A stretch of 64,000 nt of DNA from Zhihengliuella halotolerans (GTDB taxonomy: Bacteria > Actinomycetota > Actinomycetes > Actinomycetales > Micrococcaceae): contig NZ_SHLA01000001.1 in the NCBI RefSeq assembly GCF_004217565.1, forward strand, positions 930,001 to 994,000, given 5' to 3'. This document shows positions 32,920-42,719 of the stretch, piece by piece. Every line of letters starts with the position of its first letter. The first letter of the stretch is position 1. A program made the translations under genes and the position numbers. The notes beneath the pieces are model-generated. The model made no database searches and was not told the DNA's origin. It saw only the letters and a program-made list of their open reading frames with translations.

Positions 32920-33540
32920 ATGACTGAGGAATCCCAGACCCCCGCGATGTCATCGGTCGACCCGGCCAACCGCGATGACTACATCTACAACCGGCTGTTG
33001 AAAGAACGGATCATCTGGCTCGGTTCCGAGGTCCGGGACGAGAACGCGAATGCCATCTGCTCGCAGCTTCTGCTCCTCTCGGCTGAGAACCCGGAGAAGG
33101 ACATCTACCTGTACATCAACTCGCCCGGCGGTTCCATCACCGCGGGCATGGCCATCTACGACACGATGCAGTTCATCCCGAACGACGTCGTCACCGTGGC
33201 CACGGGTCTCGCAGCCTCGATGGGGCAGTTCCTGCTCTCCTCGGGCACCAAGGGCAAGCGGTACGCGACCCCGAACGCCCGCATCCTGATGCACCAGCCG
33301 TCCGGCGGCATCGGTGGCACGGCCTCCGACATCCGCATCCAGGCCGAGCTCATCCTGCACATGAAGAAGATCATGAGCGAGCTGACGGCGGCCCAGACCG
33401 GCCAGAGCGTCGACACGATCCTCAAGGACAACGAGCGCGACAAGTGGTTCACCGCCTCCGAGGGCCTCGAGTACGGATTCTTCGACCACATCGCAGAGCA
33501 CTCCGCGGCCGTCTCCGGCGGCGGCGGAATGAACCCGTAG
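32920..33540 (+). CDS. clpP1: ATP-dependent Clp protease proteolytic subunit ClpP1
   Basis: The 206-residue serine peptidase has the full triad: Ser100 (GLAASMG), His125 (LMHQPSGG) and Asp174 (DNERDKW). It forms heptameric rings that, in actinobacteria, stack with ClpP2 to make the active mixed tetradecamer (family knowledge). The ATG at 32920 has GGAGAGG about nine bases upstream. clpP2 follows after 48 bp, and clpX is 900 bp further on. Regulation by ClgR is suggested by the upstream box. Confidence 0.95.
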   Translation: MTEESQTPAMSSVDPANRDDYIYNRLLKERIIWLGSEVRDENANAICSQLLLLSAENPEKDIYLYINSPGGSITAGMAIYDTMQFIPNDVVTVATGLAASMGQFLLSSGTKGKRYATPNARILMHQPSGGIGGTASDIRIQAELILHMKKIMSELTAAQTGQSVDTILKDNERDKWFTASEGLEYGFFDHIAEHSAAVSGGGGMNP

Positions 33541-33588
33541 CGCGGCCCGCGCCCAGCCACACATCGACACTTATTTTCAGGAGTATCA

Positions 33589-34248
33589 ATGAACTTCAAC
33601 GGTTACGGTGCCGCCGGTGACATGCCGTCCGCTCGGTACATCCTCCCGCAGTTCGAGGAGCGCACGCCTTACGGTTTCAAGCGCCAGGACCCCTACGCCA
33701 AGCTCTTCGAGGACCGCATCGTGTTCCTCGGCGCGCAGGTGGACGACGCCTCGGCGGACGACATCATGGCGCAGCTGCTGGTGCTCGAGTCCATGGACTC
33801 CGAGCGCGACATCACCCTCTACATCAACTCGCCCGGCGGGTCGTTCACGGCGATGACCGCCATCTACGACACGATGCAGTTCATCCGCCCCGAAGTGCAG
33901 ACGGTCTGCCTGGGACAGGCGGCCAGCGCGGCCGCCGTCCTGCTGGCGGCCGGTGCTCCGGGCAAGCGCCTGGCCCTGCCGAACGCCCGGGCACTCATCC
34001 ACCAGCCGGCCATGGGTGGCGGCGAGCGCGGCACGGCCTCGGACCTGCAGATCCAGGCCGAAGAGGTCATGCGCATGCGTTCGTGGATGGAGGAGACCCT
34101 CGCCTCGCACACGAAGAAGACTCCGGAAGAAGTCAGCAACGACATCGAACGCGACCTCTTCATGACGGCCGCCGGCGCGAAGGAATACGGTCTCGTCGAC
34201 GAGGTGCTCGCCTCCCGCAAGATCAAGCCGCAGAAGGCCATTGACTAG
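33589..34248 (+). CDS. clpP2: ATP-dependent Clp protease proteolytic subunit ClpP2
   Basis: The second subunit has 219 residues with its own triad, Ser113 (GQAASAAA), His138 (LIHQPAMGG) and Asp189 (IERDLF). The N-terminus [14 protein letters not shown] is longer than in ClpP1 and is expected to be partly processed. CAGGAG precedes the ATG at good distance. In mycobacteria ClpP2 is the ring that docks the ATPase; by position and sequence this is the equivalent. Confidence 0.95.
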   Translation: MNFNGYGAAGDMPSARYILPQFEERTPYGFKRQDPYAKLFEDRIVFLGAQVDDASADDIMAQLLVLESMDSERDITLYINSPGGSFTAMTAIYDTMQFIRPEVQTVCLGQAASAAAVLLAAGAPGKRLALPNARALIHQPAMGGGERGTASDLQIQAEEVMRMRSWMEETLASHTKKTPEEVSNDIERDLFMTAAGAKEYGLVDEVLASRKIKPQKAID

Positions 34249-34263
34249 AGAGCCGAGCAGCCG

Positions 34264-34300
34264 AGGGGCGGACCGTAGATTTCCACCACGGTCCGCCCCT
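34264..34300 (+). terminator. Terminator after clpP2
   Basis: A 13-bp perfect stem (34264-34276 with 34288-34300) with an 11-base loop follows the clpP2 stop. Only a short T-run comes after, so partial read-through into clpX is possible. Confidence 0.65.
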
Positions 34301-34396
34301 TCGACCATTCTGCGGGTCTCCTGACCTAGAGTGGGATGAGTCGATCTTGCAGCGGATGCAAGCGAAAAGAGACAAGTACTAGGGGAGTAGGACTCG

Positions 34397-35692
34397 ATGG
34401 CACGAATGGGCGAGAGTTCCGAGCTGCTTAAATGCAACTTCTGCGGCAAGAGCCAGAAGCAAGTACGCAAGCTCATCGCCGGGCCCGGTGTCTACATCTG
34501 TACCGAGTGCATCGAACTGTGCAACGAGATCATCGAAGAGGAGCTCGTCGAGGTTGATGAGACCGAGGAGTTCGACTTGCCGCGTCCGCGCGAGATCTTC
34601 GAGCACCTCAACGAGTACGTGATCGGCCAGGAAGCTGCCAAACGCTCGCTGTCGGTCGCCGTCTACAACCACTACAAGCGCATCCGCGACGGCAAGACGC
34701 ACCGGCCGGCCGCGACGCTCAACGAGGCCGGGACACCGTTCGACGATGTCGAGGTCTCGAAGTCGAATATCCTGCTGGTCGGTCCGACTGGCTGCGGCAA
34801 GACCTACCTCGCGCAGACCCTCGCGCGTCGGCTCAACGTCCCCTTCGCGGTCGCGGACGCCACCGCGCTGACCGAGGCCGGCTACGTCGGCGAGGATGTG
34901 GAGAACATCCTGCTCAAGCTCATTCAGGCCGCAGACTTCGACGTGAAGAAGGCGGAGCAGGGCATCATCTACATCGACGAGATCGACAAGATCTCCCGCA
35001 AGAGCGAGAACCCGTCGATCACCCGCGACGTTTCCGGTGAGGGCGTGCAGCAGGCGCTGCTGAAAATCCTCGAAGGCACGGTCGCGCAGGTCCCGCCGCA
35101 GGGCGGCCGCAAGCACCCGCACCAGGAGTTCTTGCAGATCGACACCACGAACGTCCTCTTCATTGTGGCGGGTGCCTTCGCCGGCCTCGAGGAGATCATC
35201 GAATCCCGGGCCGGTCGCAAGGGCATCGGCTTCGGCGCTCCGCTGACGACCCTCAAGAGCGAAGCGGTCTCCTACGCCGACGTCCGACCAGAGGATCTGC
35301 TCAAGTTCGGCCTGATTCCGGAGTTCATCGGACGCCTGCCGGTCACGGCGACGGTCGAGGAACTCGACCGCGAGGCCCTCGTGAAGATCCTGACCGAGCC
35401 GAAGAACGCGCTGCTGAAGCAGTACCAGAAGATGTTCCAGCTCGATGGGGTCGAGCTACAGTTCGAACCGGAGGCGCTCGACACCATCGCGCAGATGGCG
35501 ATCGAACGCGAGACCGGCGCACGCGGATTGCGGGCCATTCTCGAATCCGTGCTCGGCGGGGTCATGTTCGAACTGCCGGGACGCGACGACATCGCAGAGT
35601 GCGTCATCACCGCCGCCGTGGTCGAGGGGACCGCGGAGCCGACGCTGATCTCGCACCAGGTGGCGCAGAAGCGCCGGACCAAGTCCGCCTGA
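34397..35692 (+). CDS. clpX: ATP-dependent Clp protease ATP-binding subunit ClpX
   Basis: ClpX unfolds substrates and feeds them to ClpP. The 431-residue protein starts with a C4 zinc-binding domain (CNFC and CTEC pairs, residues 15-45), then the AAA+ core with Walker A GPTGCGKT near residue 134, the Walker [10 protein letters not shown], and the GYVGEDVEN segment. The C-terminal small domain includes [11 protein letters not shown]. The ATG at 34397 has GGGGAG about nine bases upstream. It lies in the same direction as the clpP pair but behind its own likely promoter. Confidence 0.95.
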   Translation: MARMGESSELLKCNFCGKSQKQVRKLIAGPGVYICTECIELCNEIIEEELVEVDETEEFDLPRPREIFEHLNEYVIGQEAAKRSLSVAVYNHYKRIRDGKTHRPAATLNEAGTPFDDVEVSKSNILLVGPTGCGKTYLAQTLARRLNVPFAVADATALTEAGYVGEDVENILLKLIQAADFDVKKAEQGIIYIDEIDKISRKSENPSITRDVSGEGVQQALLKILEGTVAQVPPQGGRKHPHQEFLQIDTTNVLFIVAGAFAGLEEIIESRAGRKGIGFGAPLTTLKSEAVSYADVRPEDLLKFGLIPEFIGRLPVTATVEELDREALVKILTEPKNALLKQYQKMFQLDGVELQFEPEALDTIAQMAIERETGARGLRAILESVLGGVMFELPGRDDIAECVITAAVVEGTAEPTLISHQVAQKRRTKSA

Positions 35693-35758
35693 GAGGCGGC
35701 ATGAAGTGAGGCTCCGGAGACGCCACTCCGGGGGCATCCCAACGTGCAAGGAGTCAAC

Positions 35759-36370
35759 ATGAGCGAAACCACGACCGTCGATTTCTGGTTCGACCCGATC
35801 TGCCCGTTCGCCTGGGCGACGAGCCGCTGGATCCTCGAAGTGGAAAAGGTCCGTCCCGTGCAGGTGCAGTGGAACGTGATGAGCCTGTCGGTCCTTAATG
35901 AGGGCCGCGACCTTCCTGAGGACTACAGGAAGTCGATGGACGCGGGGTGGGGCCCGGTGCGCGTGATCGTCGCCGCGGCGCAGCAGCACGGCAGCGACGT
36001 CGTCGCCGATCTCTACACGGCGATGGGCGAGTTGTTCCACTACGAGAAGGTAGCCGACCGTCCGGAGGTTATCCGCCGGGCGCTGGAGACTGTCGGGCTG
36101 CCGGCCGAGCTGGCCGCTGCGGCTGATTCGGACGAATTCGACGAGGCCCTGCGTGCGAGCCACGCTGCCGGCATCGAGCAGGTCGGTCAGGACGTCGGGA
36201 CCCCCATCCTGTCGCTGAACGGTACTGCCTTCTTCGGCCCGGTCATCACGCGGGTACCGAGCGGTGAGGAGGCCGGGAAACTCTTCGATGCCGCCGTGAC
36301 GCTGGCCGGATTCCCCTACTTCTTCGAGATCAAGCGCAGCCGGACCGAGAGCCCGACCTTCGACGTCTAG
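35759..36370 (+). CDS. DsbA-family protein, Rv2466c-like (mycothiol-linked reductase family)
   Basis: The 203-residue thioredoxin-fold protein opens [18 protein letters not shown] and continues as DsbA-family helices. As I recall, M. tuberculosis Rv2466c reduces nitro-prodrugs with mycothiol through a Cys-Pro-Trp-Cys site. Here the motif is Cys15-Pro-Phe-Ala18, so the second cysteine is missing. The N-terminal cysteine alone could still form a mixed disulfide with mycothiol. GTPILSLNG supplies the cis-proline. The ATG at 35759 has AAGGAG upstream. It lies between clpX and valS, as in mycobacterial relatives. Confidence 0.85.
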   Translation: MSETTTVDFWFDPICPFAWATSRWILEVEKVRPVQVQWNVMSLSVLNEGRDLPEDYRKSMDAGWGPVRVIVAAAQQHGSDVVADLYTAMGELFHYEKVADRPEVIRRALETVGLPAELAAAADSDEFDEALRASHAAGIEQVGQDVGTPILSLNGTAFFGPVITRVPSGEEAGKLFDAAVTLAGFPYFFEIKRSRTESPTFDV

Positions 36371-36394
36371 GAAAGATCCGCGCTGCAGACGCCA

Positions 36395-36431
36395 ACGGGC
36401 GGCAACCCCCTCGCCGGGGGTTGCCGCCCGT
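36395..36431. terminator. Bidirectional terminator before valS
   Basis: A 16-bp perfect stem (36395-36410 with 36416-36431) with a five-base loop lies between convergent genes. No clear T-run is present. Confidence 0.8.
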
Positions 36432-36477
36432 CTGCATGTCGCGGGCACCGGGGCCGTGCGGCCCCGGCGCGGGACGA

Positions 36478-39105
36478 TCAGTCGGCCGGGACGACCTCGG
36501 GCGCCGCCAGCTCGACATCGTGGACGGTGAGCTCGCCACCGTGCTCCGAGAGCTGCAGGTCCCGTGCGTTCGAGGCCGCCAGCAGGTCGCCGAGACCCTG
36601 GCGTAGCTGCTCGAGCTGTGCCGCGGGTGCTGAGATGGTCCCGGAGAGCACCTCGGTGCGCTGCTTGACCTTGGCCTCGGACTTTGCCTTGCGGATACCG
36701 CCGAGGGCAACGCCGACGGTCGGAAGCACACCGGCGTCCGCGCCCGCGGCGGCCGCCGAGAGGTGCCCGGAAGTCGGCCACGCCGACTGGTGCACCGATC
36801 CCGCACGCCACCAGCTCCAGACCTCTTCGGTGGCGAAGGGCAGGAACGGGGCGAAGAGGCGCAGGACCGAGTCGAGCGTGGTCGCCAGCGCGGCGAGGAC
36901 CGATTTCTGTTCGGCTTCGCCACGGCCGCCGTACGCGCGGTCCTTGACCAGCTCCACGAAGTCGTCGGTGAACGACCAGAAGAACGACTCGGTGATGCTC
37001 AGCGCGCGCGCATAATCGTACGCATCGAAGGCGCGGTTGGCGTCGTCGAGCACGGTAGCAAGCCGCGCGAGCAGCGACTTGTCGAGCCCGTTGGTGACCA
37101 CGGAGGCGTCGCCGGAGATAACGTCGGCCTCGGTTGCGCCCAGGTTGAGGACGAACTTGGACGCGTTGAGGATCTTGATGGCCAGCCGGCGGCCGATCTT
37201 CATCTGTGCGATCTCGTAGGCGGTGTCGGCACCGAGCTTGGCCGAGGCGGCCCAGTAGCGCACGGCATCAGCACCGAACGACTCCAGGACCTCGGTCGGA
37301 ACGACCACGTTGCCCTTGGACTTCGACATCTTCTTGCGGTCCGGATCCAGAATCCAGCCGGAGATCGCCGCGTTCTTCCACGGAGCGCTGCCGTGCAGCG
37401 CGTCGCCGCGGACGGCCGTCGAGAACAACCACGTGCGGATGATGTCGTGGCCCTGCGGGCGCAGGTCGAACGGGTAGACCTTCTCGAAGAAGGAATCGTC
37501 GCGGCTCCAGCGACCGATGATCTGCGGCGTCAGCGAGCTCGTCGCCCACGTGTCGAGGACGTCGGCGTCGCCGATGAATCCGCCCGGCTGGTTGCGCTGC
37601 GACTCGTCGAAACCCGGGGCGGCCTCGGCGGCCGGGTCCACGGGCAGGGCGTCGTCGGAGGGCAGGATCGGGTTCTCGTAATCCGGCTCTCCCGCCTCGT
37701 CCAGGCCGTACCAGACCGGGATCGGCACGCCGAAGAAGCGCTGACGCGAGACGAGCCAGTCGCCGTTGAGCCCCGAGATCCAGTTCTCGTAGCGGGAGCG
37801 CATGAAGTCCGGGTGGAAGTTGATCTCCTTGCCGCGGGCGATGAGGCGCTCGCGGCGCTCCTCGTCGCGGCCGCCGTTGCGGATGTACCACTGGCGGGAG
37901 GAGACGATCTCGAGCGGCTTGTCGCCCTTCTCGTAGAAGTTCACCGGGTGCTGGATCTTCTTCGGTTCGCCGTCCAGGAGCTCGGCTTCCGCGAGCATCT
38001 TGACGACGGATTCCTTGGTGGAGAACACGGTCTTGCCGGCGATCGCCGCGTAGGCTTCGCGGCCGGTCTCGGTGGTGATCCAGTCCGGGGTGTCGCTGAG
38101 CACGCGGCCGTCGCGGCCGATAACGGCGCGCGTGGGCAGCTGCAGTTCGCGCCACCACGTGACGTCGGTCAGGTCGCCGAAGGTGCAGACCATCGCGATG
38201 CCGGCGCCCTTGTCGGGCTTGGCCAGCTCGTGCGCCCTGACCTCGACCTCGACGCCGAAGATCGGGGAGGTGACCTTCTGCCCGAAGAGGGGCTGGTAGC
38301 GCTCGTCGTCCGGGTGTGCGACGAGTGCCGCGCACGCGGGCAGGAGCTCGGGGCGGGTCGTCTCGATGAAGATTTTCGTGCCGTCCGCGGCGAAGAACGG
38401 GAGCCGGTAGTAGGCCCCGGGCATCTCGCGGTCCTCGAGCTCGGCCTGCGCGACGGCGGTGCGGAACGTCACGTCCCACAGGGTCGGCGCCTCGGAGAGA
38501 TAGGCGTCGCCGGCGGTCAGGTTCTTCAGGAAGGCGCGCTGGGAGACCGACCGGGAGACGTCGTCGATCGTGCGGTAGGTCAGGTTCCAGTCGACGGAGA
38601 GGCCGAGCGTGGTGAAGAGGTGCTCGAAGACCTTCTCGTCCTCGACGGCGAGCTGCTCGCACAGCTCGATGAAGTTGCGCCGGCTCACGGCGTCCCAGTC
38701 GCGCTGGTTCTTCGCGGGCTGTGCGGGCGGCTGGTACGTGGGGTCGTAGGCGACCTTGGGATCGCAGCGGACGCCGTAGTAGTTCTGCACGCGGCGCTCG
38801 GTGGGCAGCCCGTTGTCGTCCCAGCCCATCGGGTAGAAGACGTTCTTGCCCTTCATCCGCTGGTAGCGGGCCAGAACGTCCGTCTGCGTGTAGGAGAACA
38901 TGTGTCCCACGTGCAGCGACCCGGAGGCCGTCGGCGGGGGAGTGTCGATCGAGTAGACGGAGGCCCGGGTCGTGTCCGGGTCGAAAGTGTAGGTTCCCTC
39001 GCCGCGCCAGCGCTCGCTGAGCTTGGCTTCAAGCCCCTCGAGTCCGGGCTTGTCGGGGACGGAAACGGTCGCGGGCGTGTCTGTGCCCAAGTTGTCATCA
39101 GCCAT
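36478..39105 (-). CDS. valS: Valyl-tRNA synthetase (archaeal-like type)
   Basis: The 875-residue class Ia synthetase charges tRNA-Val. It has HVGH in the first Rossmann motif (TASGSLHVGHMFSYTQTD), the editing domain in the middle, and KMSKSKGN near residue 600. GWDDNGLPTERRVQ and the overall layout resemble the archaeal/rickettsial branch more than the E. coli one. The ATG at 39105 has no strong ribosome binding site; an AAGAAT hexamer ends six bases upstream. The 254-bp spacer before it is divergent with sirA and contains alternative hairpins. No T-box is present upstream. Confidence 0.95.
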   Translation of the reverse strand: MADDNLGTDTPATVSVPDKPGLEGLEAKLSERWRGEGTYTFDPDTTRASVYSIDTPPPTASGSLHVGHMFSYTQTDVLARYQRMKGKNVFYPMGWDDNGLPTERRVQNYYGVRCDPKVAYDPTYQPPAQPAKNQRDWDAVSRRNFIELCEQLAVEDEKVFEHLFTTLGLSVDWNLTYRTIDDVSRSVSQRAFLKNLTAGDAYLSEAPTLWDVTFRTAVAQAELEDREMPGAYYRLPFFAADGTKIFIETTRPELLPACAALVAHPDDERYQPLFGQKVTSPIFGVEVEVRAHELAKPDKGAGIAMVCTFGDLTDVTWWRELQLPTRAVIGRDGRVLSDTPDWITTETGREAYAAIAGKTVFSTKESVVKMLAEAELLDGEPKKIQHPVNFYEKGDKPLEIVSSRQWYIRNGGRDEERRERLIARGKEINFHPDFMRSRYENWISGLNGDWLVSRQRFFGVPIPVWYGLDEAGEPDYENPILPSDDALPVDPAAEAAPGFDESQRNQPGGFIGDADVLDTWATSSLTPQIIGRWSRDDSFFEKVYPFDLRPQGHDIIRTWLFSTAVRGDALHGSAPWKNAAISGWILDPDRKKMSKSKGNVVVPTEVLESFGADAVRYWAASAKLGADTAYEIAQMKIGRRLAIKILNASKFVLNLGATEADVISGDASVVTNGLDKSLLARLATVLDDANRAFDAYDYARALSITESFFWSFTDDFVELVKDRAYGGRGEAEQKSVLAALATTLDSVLRLFAPFLPFATEEVWSWWRAGSVHQSAWPTSGHLSAAAAGADAGVLPTVGVALGGIRKAKSEAKVKQRTEVLSGTISAPAAQLEQLRQGLGDLLAASNARDLQLSEHGGELTVHDVELAAPEVVPAD

Positions 39106-39182
39106 GCCCCCATTCTTCCATGCCGGGGCGATGCCGACGGGCCATGCCGGGCGCCGCTAGCGCATACCCGGCCGAAACGCCA

Positions 39183-39252
39183 GAGCCGGTCGTTACACGG
39201 CGTCTTGATGAAGAAATGTCACGGAACCGGCTCCGGCGACCCCCGGAGCCGG
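39183..39252. other. Alternative-pairing hairpin region in the valS/sirA spacer
   Basis: Three segments can pair in two exclusive ways. GAGCCGGT (39183-39190) is complementary to ACCGGCTC (39226-39233), and CCGGCTCCGG (39227-39236) is complementary to CCGGAGCCGG (39243-39252). No T-run follows on the plus strand. As sirA appears leaderless and starts far downstream, the structure would lie in a valS leader or be a protein site. Function is unknown. Confidence 0.4.
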
Positions 39253-39347
39253 CGAGAAAAGTGACGCCCGATGACTTCATTGCGGCGGCCCGGGTCATCC
39301 GGCTACATGTCCCGCAGTCTGGTTTAGCCCCGTGCCCCGACCGGGCC

Positions 39348-39353
39348 TAGCGT
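39348..39353 (+). promoter_or_regulatory. -10 element positioned for leaderless sirA mRNA
   Basis: TAGCGT ends six bases before the ATG of sirA; there is no Shine-Dalgarno. A poor -35-like TTAGCC lies 18 bases upstream. It would drive the whole sulfur operon. Confidence 0.5.
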
Positions 39354-39359
39354 CGAAGC

Positions 39360-41069
39360 ATGACGCAAGTGACCGAACGAATTCCGAAGCGCCCAGCCCG
39401 GCGCTCCTCCAAGCCGAACGGTCAGTGGAAGGTCGACGGGACCGAGCCGCTGAACGCCAACGAGGAGATGAAGGCCAAGGACAACGGCCTGAACGTGCGC
39501 GAGCGGATCGAGACGATCTACGCCGAGGGCGGGTTCGCATCGATCGATCCCGAAGATCTGCACGGTCGCTTCCGCTGGTGGGGCCTGTACACCCAGCGCA
39601 AGCAGGGCATCCCCGGCGGCAAGACCGCGACCCTCGAGCCGCACGAGCTCGAGGATGAGTACTTCATGCTGCGCGTGCGCATCGACGGCGGCGCCCTCAC
39701 CTCCGAGCAGCTGCGCGTCATCGGCGGCATCTCGACGGAGTTTGCGCGCGACACGGCCGACATGACCGACCGCCAGAACGTCCAGCTGCACTGGATCGAC
39801 GTGCGCGACATGCCGGAGATCTGGCGCCGGCTCGAGGCCGTCAACCTCAACACGACCGAAGCCTGCGGCGACGTCCCGCGCGTCATCCTCGGTTCCCCCG
39901 TGGCCGGCATCGCCGCCGACGAATTGATCGACCCGACGCCGACGATCCACGAGGTCGCGCGCCGCTACGTCGGCAACCCGGAGTTCGCCAACCTCCCGCG
40001 CAAGTTCAAGTCCGCGATCACCGGTCACCCGAGCCAGGACGTCGTGCATGAGATCAACGACATCGCGCTCGTTGCCGTCGAGCACCCCGAGCTCGGCATC
40101 GGCTTCGACCTGTGGGTCGGCGGCGGGCTGTCCGCGGCCCCGCGCCTTGGCGAGCGCCTCGGCGTCTTCGTGTCCGAGGAGCAGGCACCGGACGTGTGGG
40201 AGGGCGTCGTCTCGATCTTCCGTGACTACGGCTTCCGCCGCCTGCGCAACCGCGCGCGCCTGAAGTTCCTGCTCGCCGACTGGGGCGTCGAGAAGTTCCG
40301 CCAGGTCCTGCAGGACGAATACTTGGGCTACGAGCTGCCCGACGGCCCGGCGGCGCCCGTGCCGAGCGAGCCCGGAGACCACTCCGGCGTGCACGAGCAG
40401 AAGGACGGCCGGTTCTACGTGGGCCTCACCCCGCTCGTCGGTCGCGTGAGCGGAACGATCCTCACGTCGCTGGCCGACCTGCTCGAGAAGCACGGGTCCG
40501 AGCGCTTGCGCACGACCCCGCACCAGAAGATCGTCGCCCTCGACATCGCGGCCGAGAAGGTCGAGTCCTTCGTCGCCGGGGCCCGGGAGCTCGGGCTCGA
40601 GGCCGAACCCGGTCTGTTGGCCCGCTCGGCGATCGCCTGCACCGGCATCGAGTACTGCAAGCTCGCGATCGTCGACACCAAGGACACCGCGGCGAGCGCC
40701 ATCCGGGAAATCGAGTCCCGGCTCGAGGACCACACAGGCAAGCTTCCCAAGAAGCTCAGCCTGCACGTCAACGGCTGCCCGAACTCGTGCGCCCGCATCC
40801 AGACGGCCGATATCGGCCTGAAGGGACAGCTGATCACCAACGACGCCGGCGAACAGGTCTCCGGCTTCCAGGTGCACCTGGGCGGCACGCTCGCCACGAG
40901 CGAGGACGGCCAGGCCGGGCTCGGCCGTACCGTGCGCGGGCTCAAGGTCGCCGCCGACGAGCTGCCCGACTACGTCACCACCTTGCTGGATCGCTACTCC
41001 GAGGGCTCCACCGACGGCGAGTCGTTCGCCGCGTGGGCCAACCGAGTCGAGGATGAGGACCTCTCATGA
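39360..41069 (+). CDS. sirA: Ferredoxin-dependent sulfite reductase
   Basis: It reduces sulfite to sulfide with six electrons from ferredoxin, using sirohaem and a 4Fe-4S cluster. The 569-residue protein has the four cluster cysteines, Cys427 and Cys433 (ACTGIEYC) and Cys473 and Cys477 (NGCPNSC). It also keeps the Tyr77-Cys169 pair at the same spacing as the Tyr-Cys crosslink in M. tuberculosis NirA, which identifies the sulfite-reducing actinobacterial type. Its stop overlaps the cysH start (ATGA). The operon also encodes the sirohaem methyltransferase (cobA) and the ferredoxin reductase (fprA). Nitrite reductase is the alternative but the neighbours favour sulfite. Confidence 0.93.
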   Translation: MTQVTERIPKRPARRSSKPNGQWKVDGTEPLNANEEMKAKDNGLNVRERIETIYAEGGFASIDPEDLHGRFRWWGLYTQRKQGIPGGKTATLEPHELEDEYFMLRVRIDGGALTSEQLRVIGGISTEFARDTADMTDRQNVQLHWIDVRDMPEIWRRLEAVNLNTTEACGDVPRVILGSPVAGIAADELIDPTPTIHEVARRYVGNPEFANLPRKFKSAITGHPSQDVVHEINDIALVAVEHPELGIGFDLWVGGGLSAAPRLGERLGVFVSEEQAPDVWEGVVSIFRDYGFRRLRNRARLKFLLADWGVEKFRQVLQDEYLGYELPDGPAAPVPSEPGDHSGVHEQKDGRFYVGLTPLVGRVSGTILTSLADLLEKHGSERLRTTPHQKIVALDIAAEKVESFVAGARELGLEAEPGLLARSAIACTGIEYCKLAIVDTKDTAASAIREIESRLEDHTGKLPKKLSLHVNGCPNSCARIQTADIGLKGQLITNDAGEQVSGFQVHLGGTLATSEDGQAGLGRTVRGLKVAADELPDYVTTLLDRYSEGSTDGESFAAWANRVEDEDLS

Positions 41070-41773
41070 CCACCACCACTGACCAAGCACACCTGCGGGA
41101 GATCGTCGCACTCGGCGAGCGCGAGCTCGGTTTCGACGCGCCGGCCGAGGCCGTCGTCCGCTTCGCCGCCGAACACTTCGACGTCCGTGAGGTCGCCGTC
41201 GCCTGCTCGATGGCCGACGCCGTCCTGCCGCACCTTGTCGTGCAGGACCTGCCCGACGTCGACGTCCTGTTTCTCGAGACCGGTTACCACTTCCCGCAGA
41301 CGCACCTGACGCGGGACCAGGTCGCGAAGGACCTGCCCGTGCGGATCGTGGACGTCATGCCAGAGCTGACCGTCGCCGAACAGGACGAGAAGTACGGCAA
41401 GGACCTCTTCGCCCGCGACCCGGCCAAGTGCTGCCAGATGCGGAAGATGGACCCCCTGAAGGCTGCCCTCGGCGGCTACAAGGCGTGGTTCACCGGAGTG
41501 CGCCGCGAGGAGTCGCCGACGCGGGCCAACGCCCCGCTGATCTCGTTCGACGAGGCGCACGGGCTGATCAAATTCAACCCGGTGGCGACCTGGAGCTTCG
41601 ACGAGCTGACCGACTACGCGGGTGAGCACGGGGTGCCGGTGAACATGCTGCTCGGATTCGGCTACCCGTCTATCGGGTGCGAGCCCTGCACGAAGCCCGT
41701 GGCCCCCGGCGAGGACCCCCGCGCGGGGCGCTGGGCGGGCCTGTCAAAGACCGAATGCGGCATCCACCTCTAG
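41066..41773 (+). CDS. cysH: Adenylyl-sulfate (APS) reductase
   Basis: It reduces activated sulfate to sulfite. The 235-residue protein has the APS-reductase cluster cysteines Cys122-Cys123 and Cys205/Cys208 (CEPC) that bind a 4Fe-4S cluster, and the catalytic Cys231 in the C-terminal ECGIHL. This four-cysteine pattern marks use of APS rather than PAPS, in line with the absence of an APS kinase gene in the operon. The ATG overlaps the sirA stop by four bases. A CDS for cysD follows 25 bp downstream. Confidence 0.94.
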   Translation: MTTTTDQAHLREIVALGERELGFDAPAEAVVRFAAEHFDVREVAVACSMADAVLPHLVVQDLPDVDVLFLETGYHFPQTHLTRDQVAKDLPVRIVDVMPELTVAEQDEKYGKDLFARDPAKCCQMRKMDPLKAALGGYKAWFTGVRREESPTRANAPLISFDEAHGLIKFNPVATWSFDELTDYAGEHGVPVNMLLGFGYPSIGCEPCTKPVAPGEDPRAGRWAGLSKTECGIHL

Positions 41774-41798
41774 AGACTTTCGAGAAAGCGAAGCATTC

Positions 41799-42719
41799 AT
41801 GACCGTAGTAGCCAGCGAAGTGGACTCGTCGACGGACGTCCTCGACGCCCTCGAAGCCGAGTCCATCCACATCATCCGCGAGGTCCTCGCGGAGTTCGAG
41901 CGCCCGGGACTGCTGTTCTCGGGCGGCAAGGACTCCGTCGTCGTCCTCCACCTGCTCGCCAAGGCCGTGGCCCCGGCACGGGTGCCGATCCCCGTGGTGC
42001 ACGTCGACACGGGCCACAACTTCGACGAGGTGATCGCCTTCCGCGACGCCACCGTCGAGCGCTACGGCCTCAACCTGGTCGTCGGCAGCATGCAGGAGTA
42101 CATCGACGACGGCCGCCTGCGCGAGAACGCCGACGGCACCCGCAACCGCCTGCAGACGCGCGTCCTGCTCGACACGATCGAGCAGAACAAGTTCGACGTC
42201 GTCTTCGGCGGCGCCCGCCGTGACGAGGACAAGGCGCGCGCCAAGGAGCGCATCCTGTCCCTGCGCGACGAGTTCGGCGGCTGGGACCCCCGCAACCAGC
42301 GGCCCGAGGTCTGGAGCCTCTACAACGGCCGCCACGCGGCCGGTTGGCACGTGCGTGCCTTCCCGATCAGCAACTGGACCGAGCGCGACATCTGGGCCTA
42401 CATCGAGCGGGAGCGCATCCAGCTGCCGCCGATCTACTTCGCCCACGAGCGCGAGGTCTTCGAGCGTGAAGGCATGATCCGCGCGGTGACGCCGGTCAGC
42501 CAGCCGAACGACGACGAGCCGGTTCTGACCCGGACGGTCCGCTACCGCACCGTCGGCGACGCCAGCTGCACCGGCGCCGTCCTCTCCGAGGCGCGGACCG
42601 TGCCCGAGGTGCTCGACGAGCTGGCCCTGTCCACGCTCACCGAACGCGGCGCGACGCGCGCCGACGACCGAATCTCCGCAGCGGCCATGGAAGACCGCAA
42701 GAAGGAAGGCTACTTCTAA
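41799..42719 (+). CDS. cysD: Sulfate adenylyltransferase subunit 2
   Basis: This is the catalytic subunit of ATP sulfurylase, which makes APS from sulfate and ATP. The 306-residue protein has the PP-loop SGGKDSVVVLHL near residue 45, HVDTGHNF, GGARRDEDKARAKER, and the C-terminal EDRKKEGYF. An ATG with GAGAAAG upstream starts it. cysN begins on the base after its stop, so the two subunits are translationally coupled in equal amounts. Confidence 0.96.
   Translation: MTVVASEVDSSTDVLDALEAESIHIIREVLAEFERPGLLFSGGKDSVVVLHLLAKAVAPARVPIPVVHVDTGHNFDEVIAFRDATVERYGLNLVVGSMQEYIDDGRLRENADGTRNRLQTRVLLDTIEQNKFDVVFGGARRDEDKARAKERILSLRDEFGGWDPRNQRPEVWSLYNGRHAAGWHVRAFPISNWTERDIWAYIERERIQLPPIYFAHEREVFEREGMIRAVTPVSQPNDDEPVLTRTVRYRTVGDASCTGAVLSEARTVPEVLDELALSTLTERGATRADDRISAAAMEDRKKEGYF

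Noticed and set aside
39183-39252. SAM or other riboswitch controlling sirA
   Set aside because: The sirA promoter seems to put transcription start on the ATG, so these hairpins would not be in its mRNA. I found no SAM-riboswitch core. The structure itself is kept as an unexplained element.
39106-39359. T-box leader before valS
   Set aside because: Neither strand has the TGGNACCGCG core that is clear before ileS.
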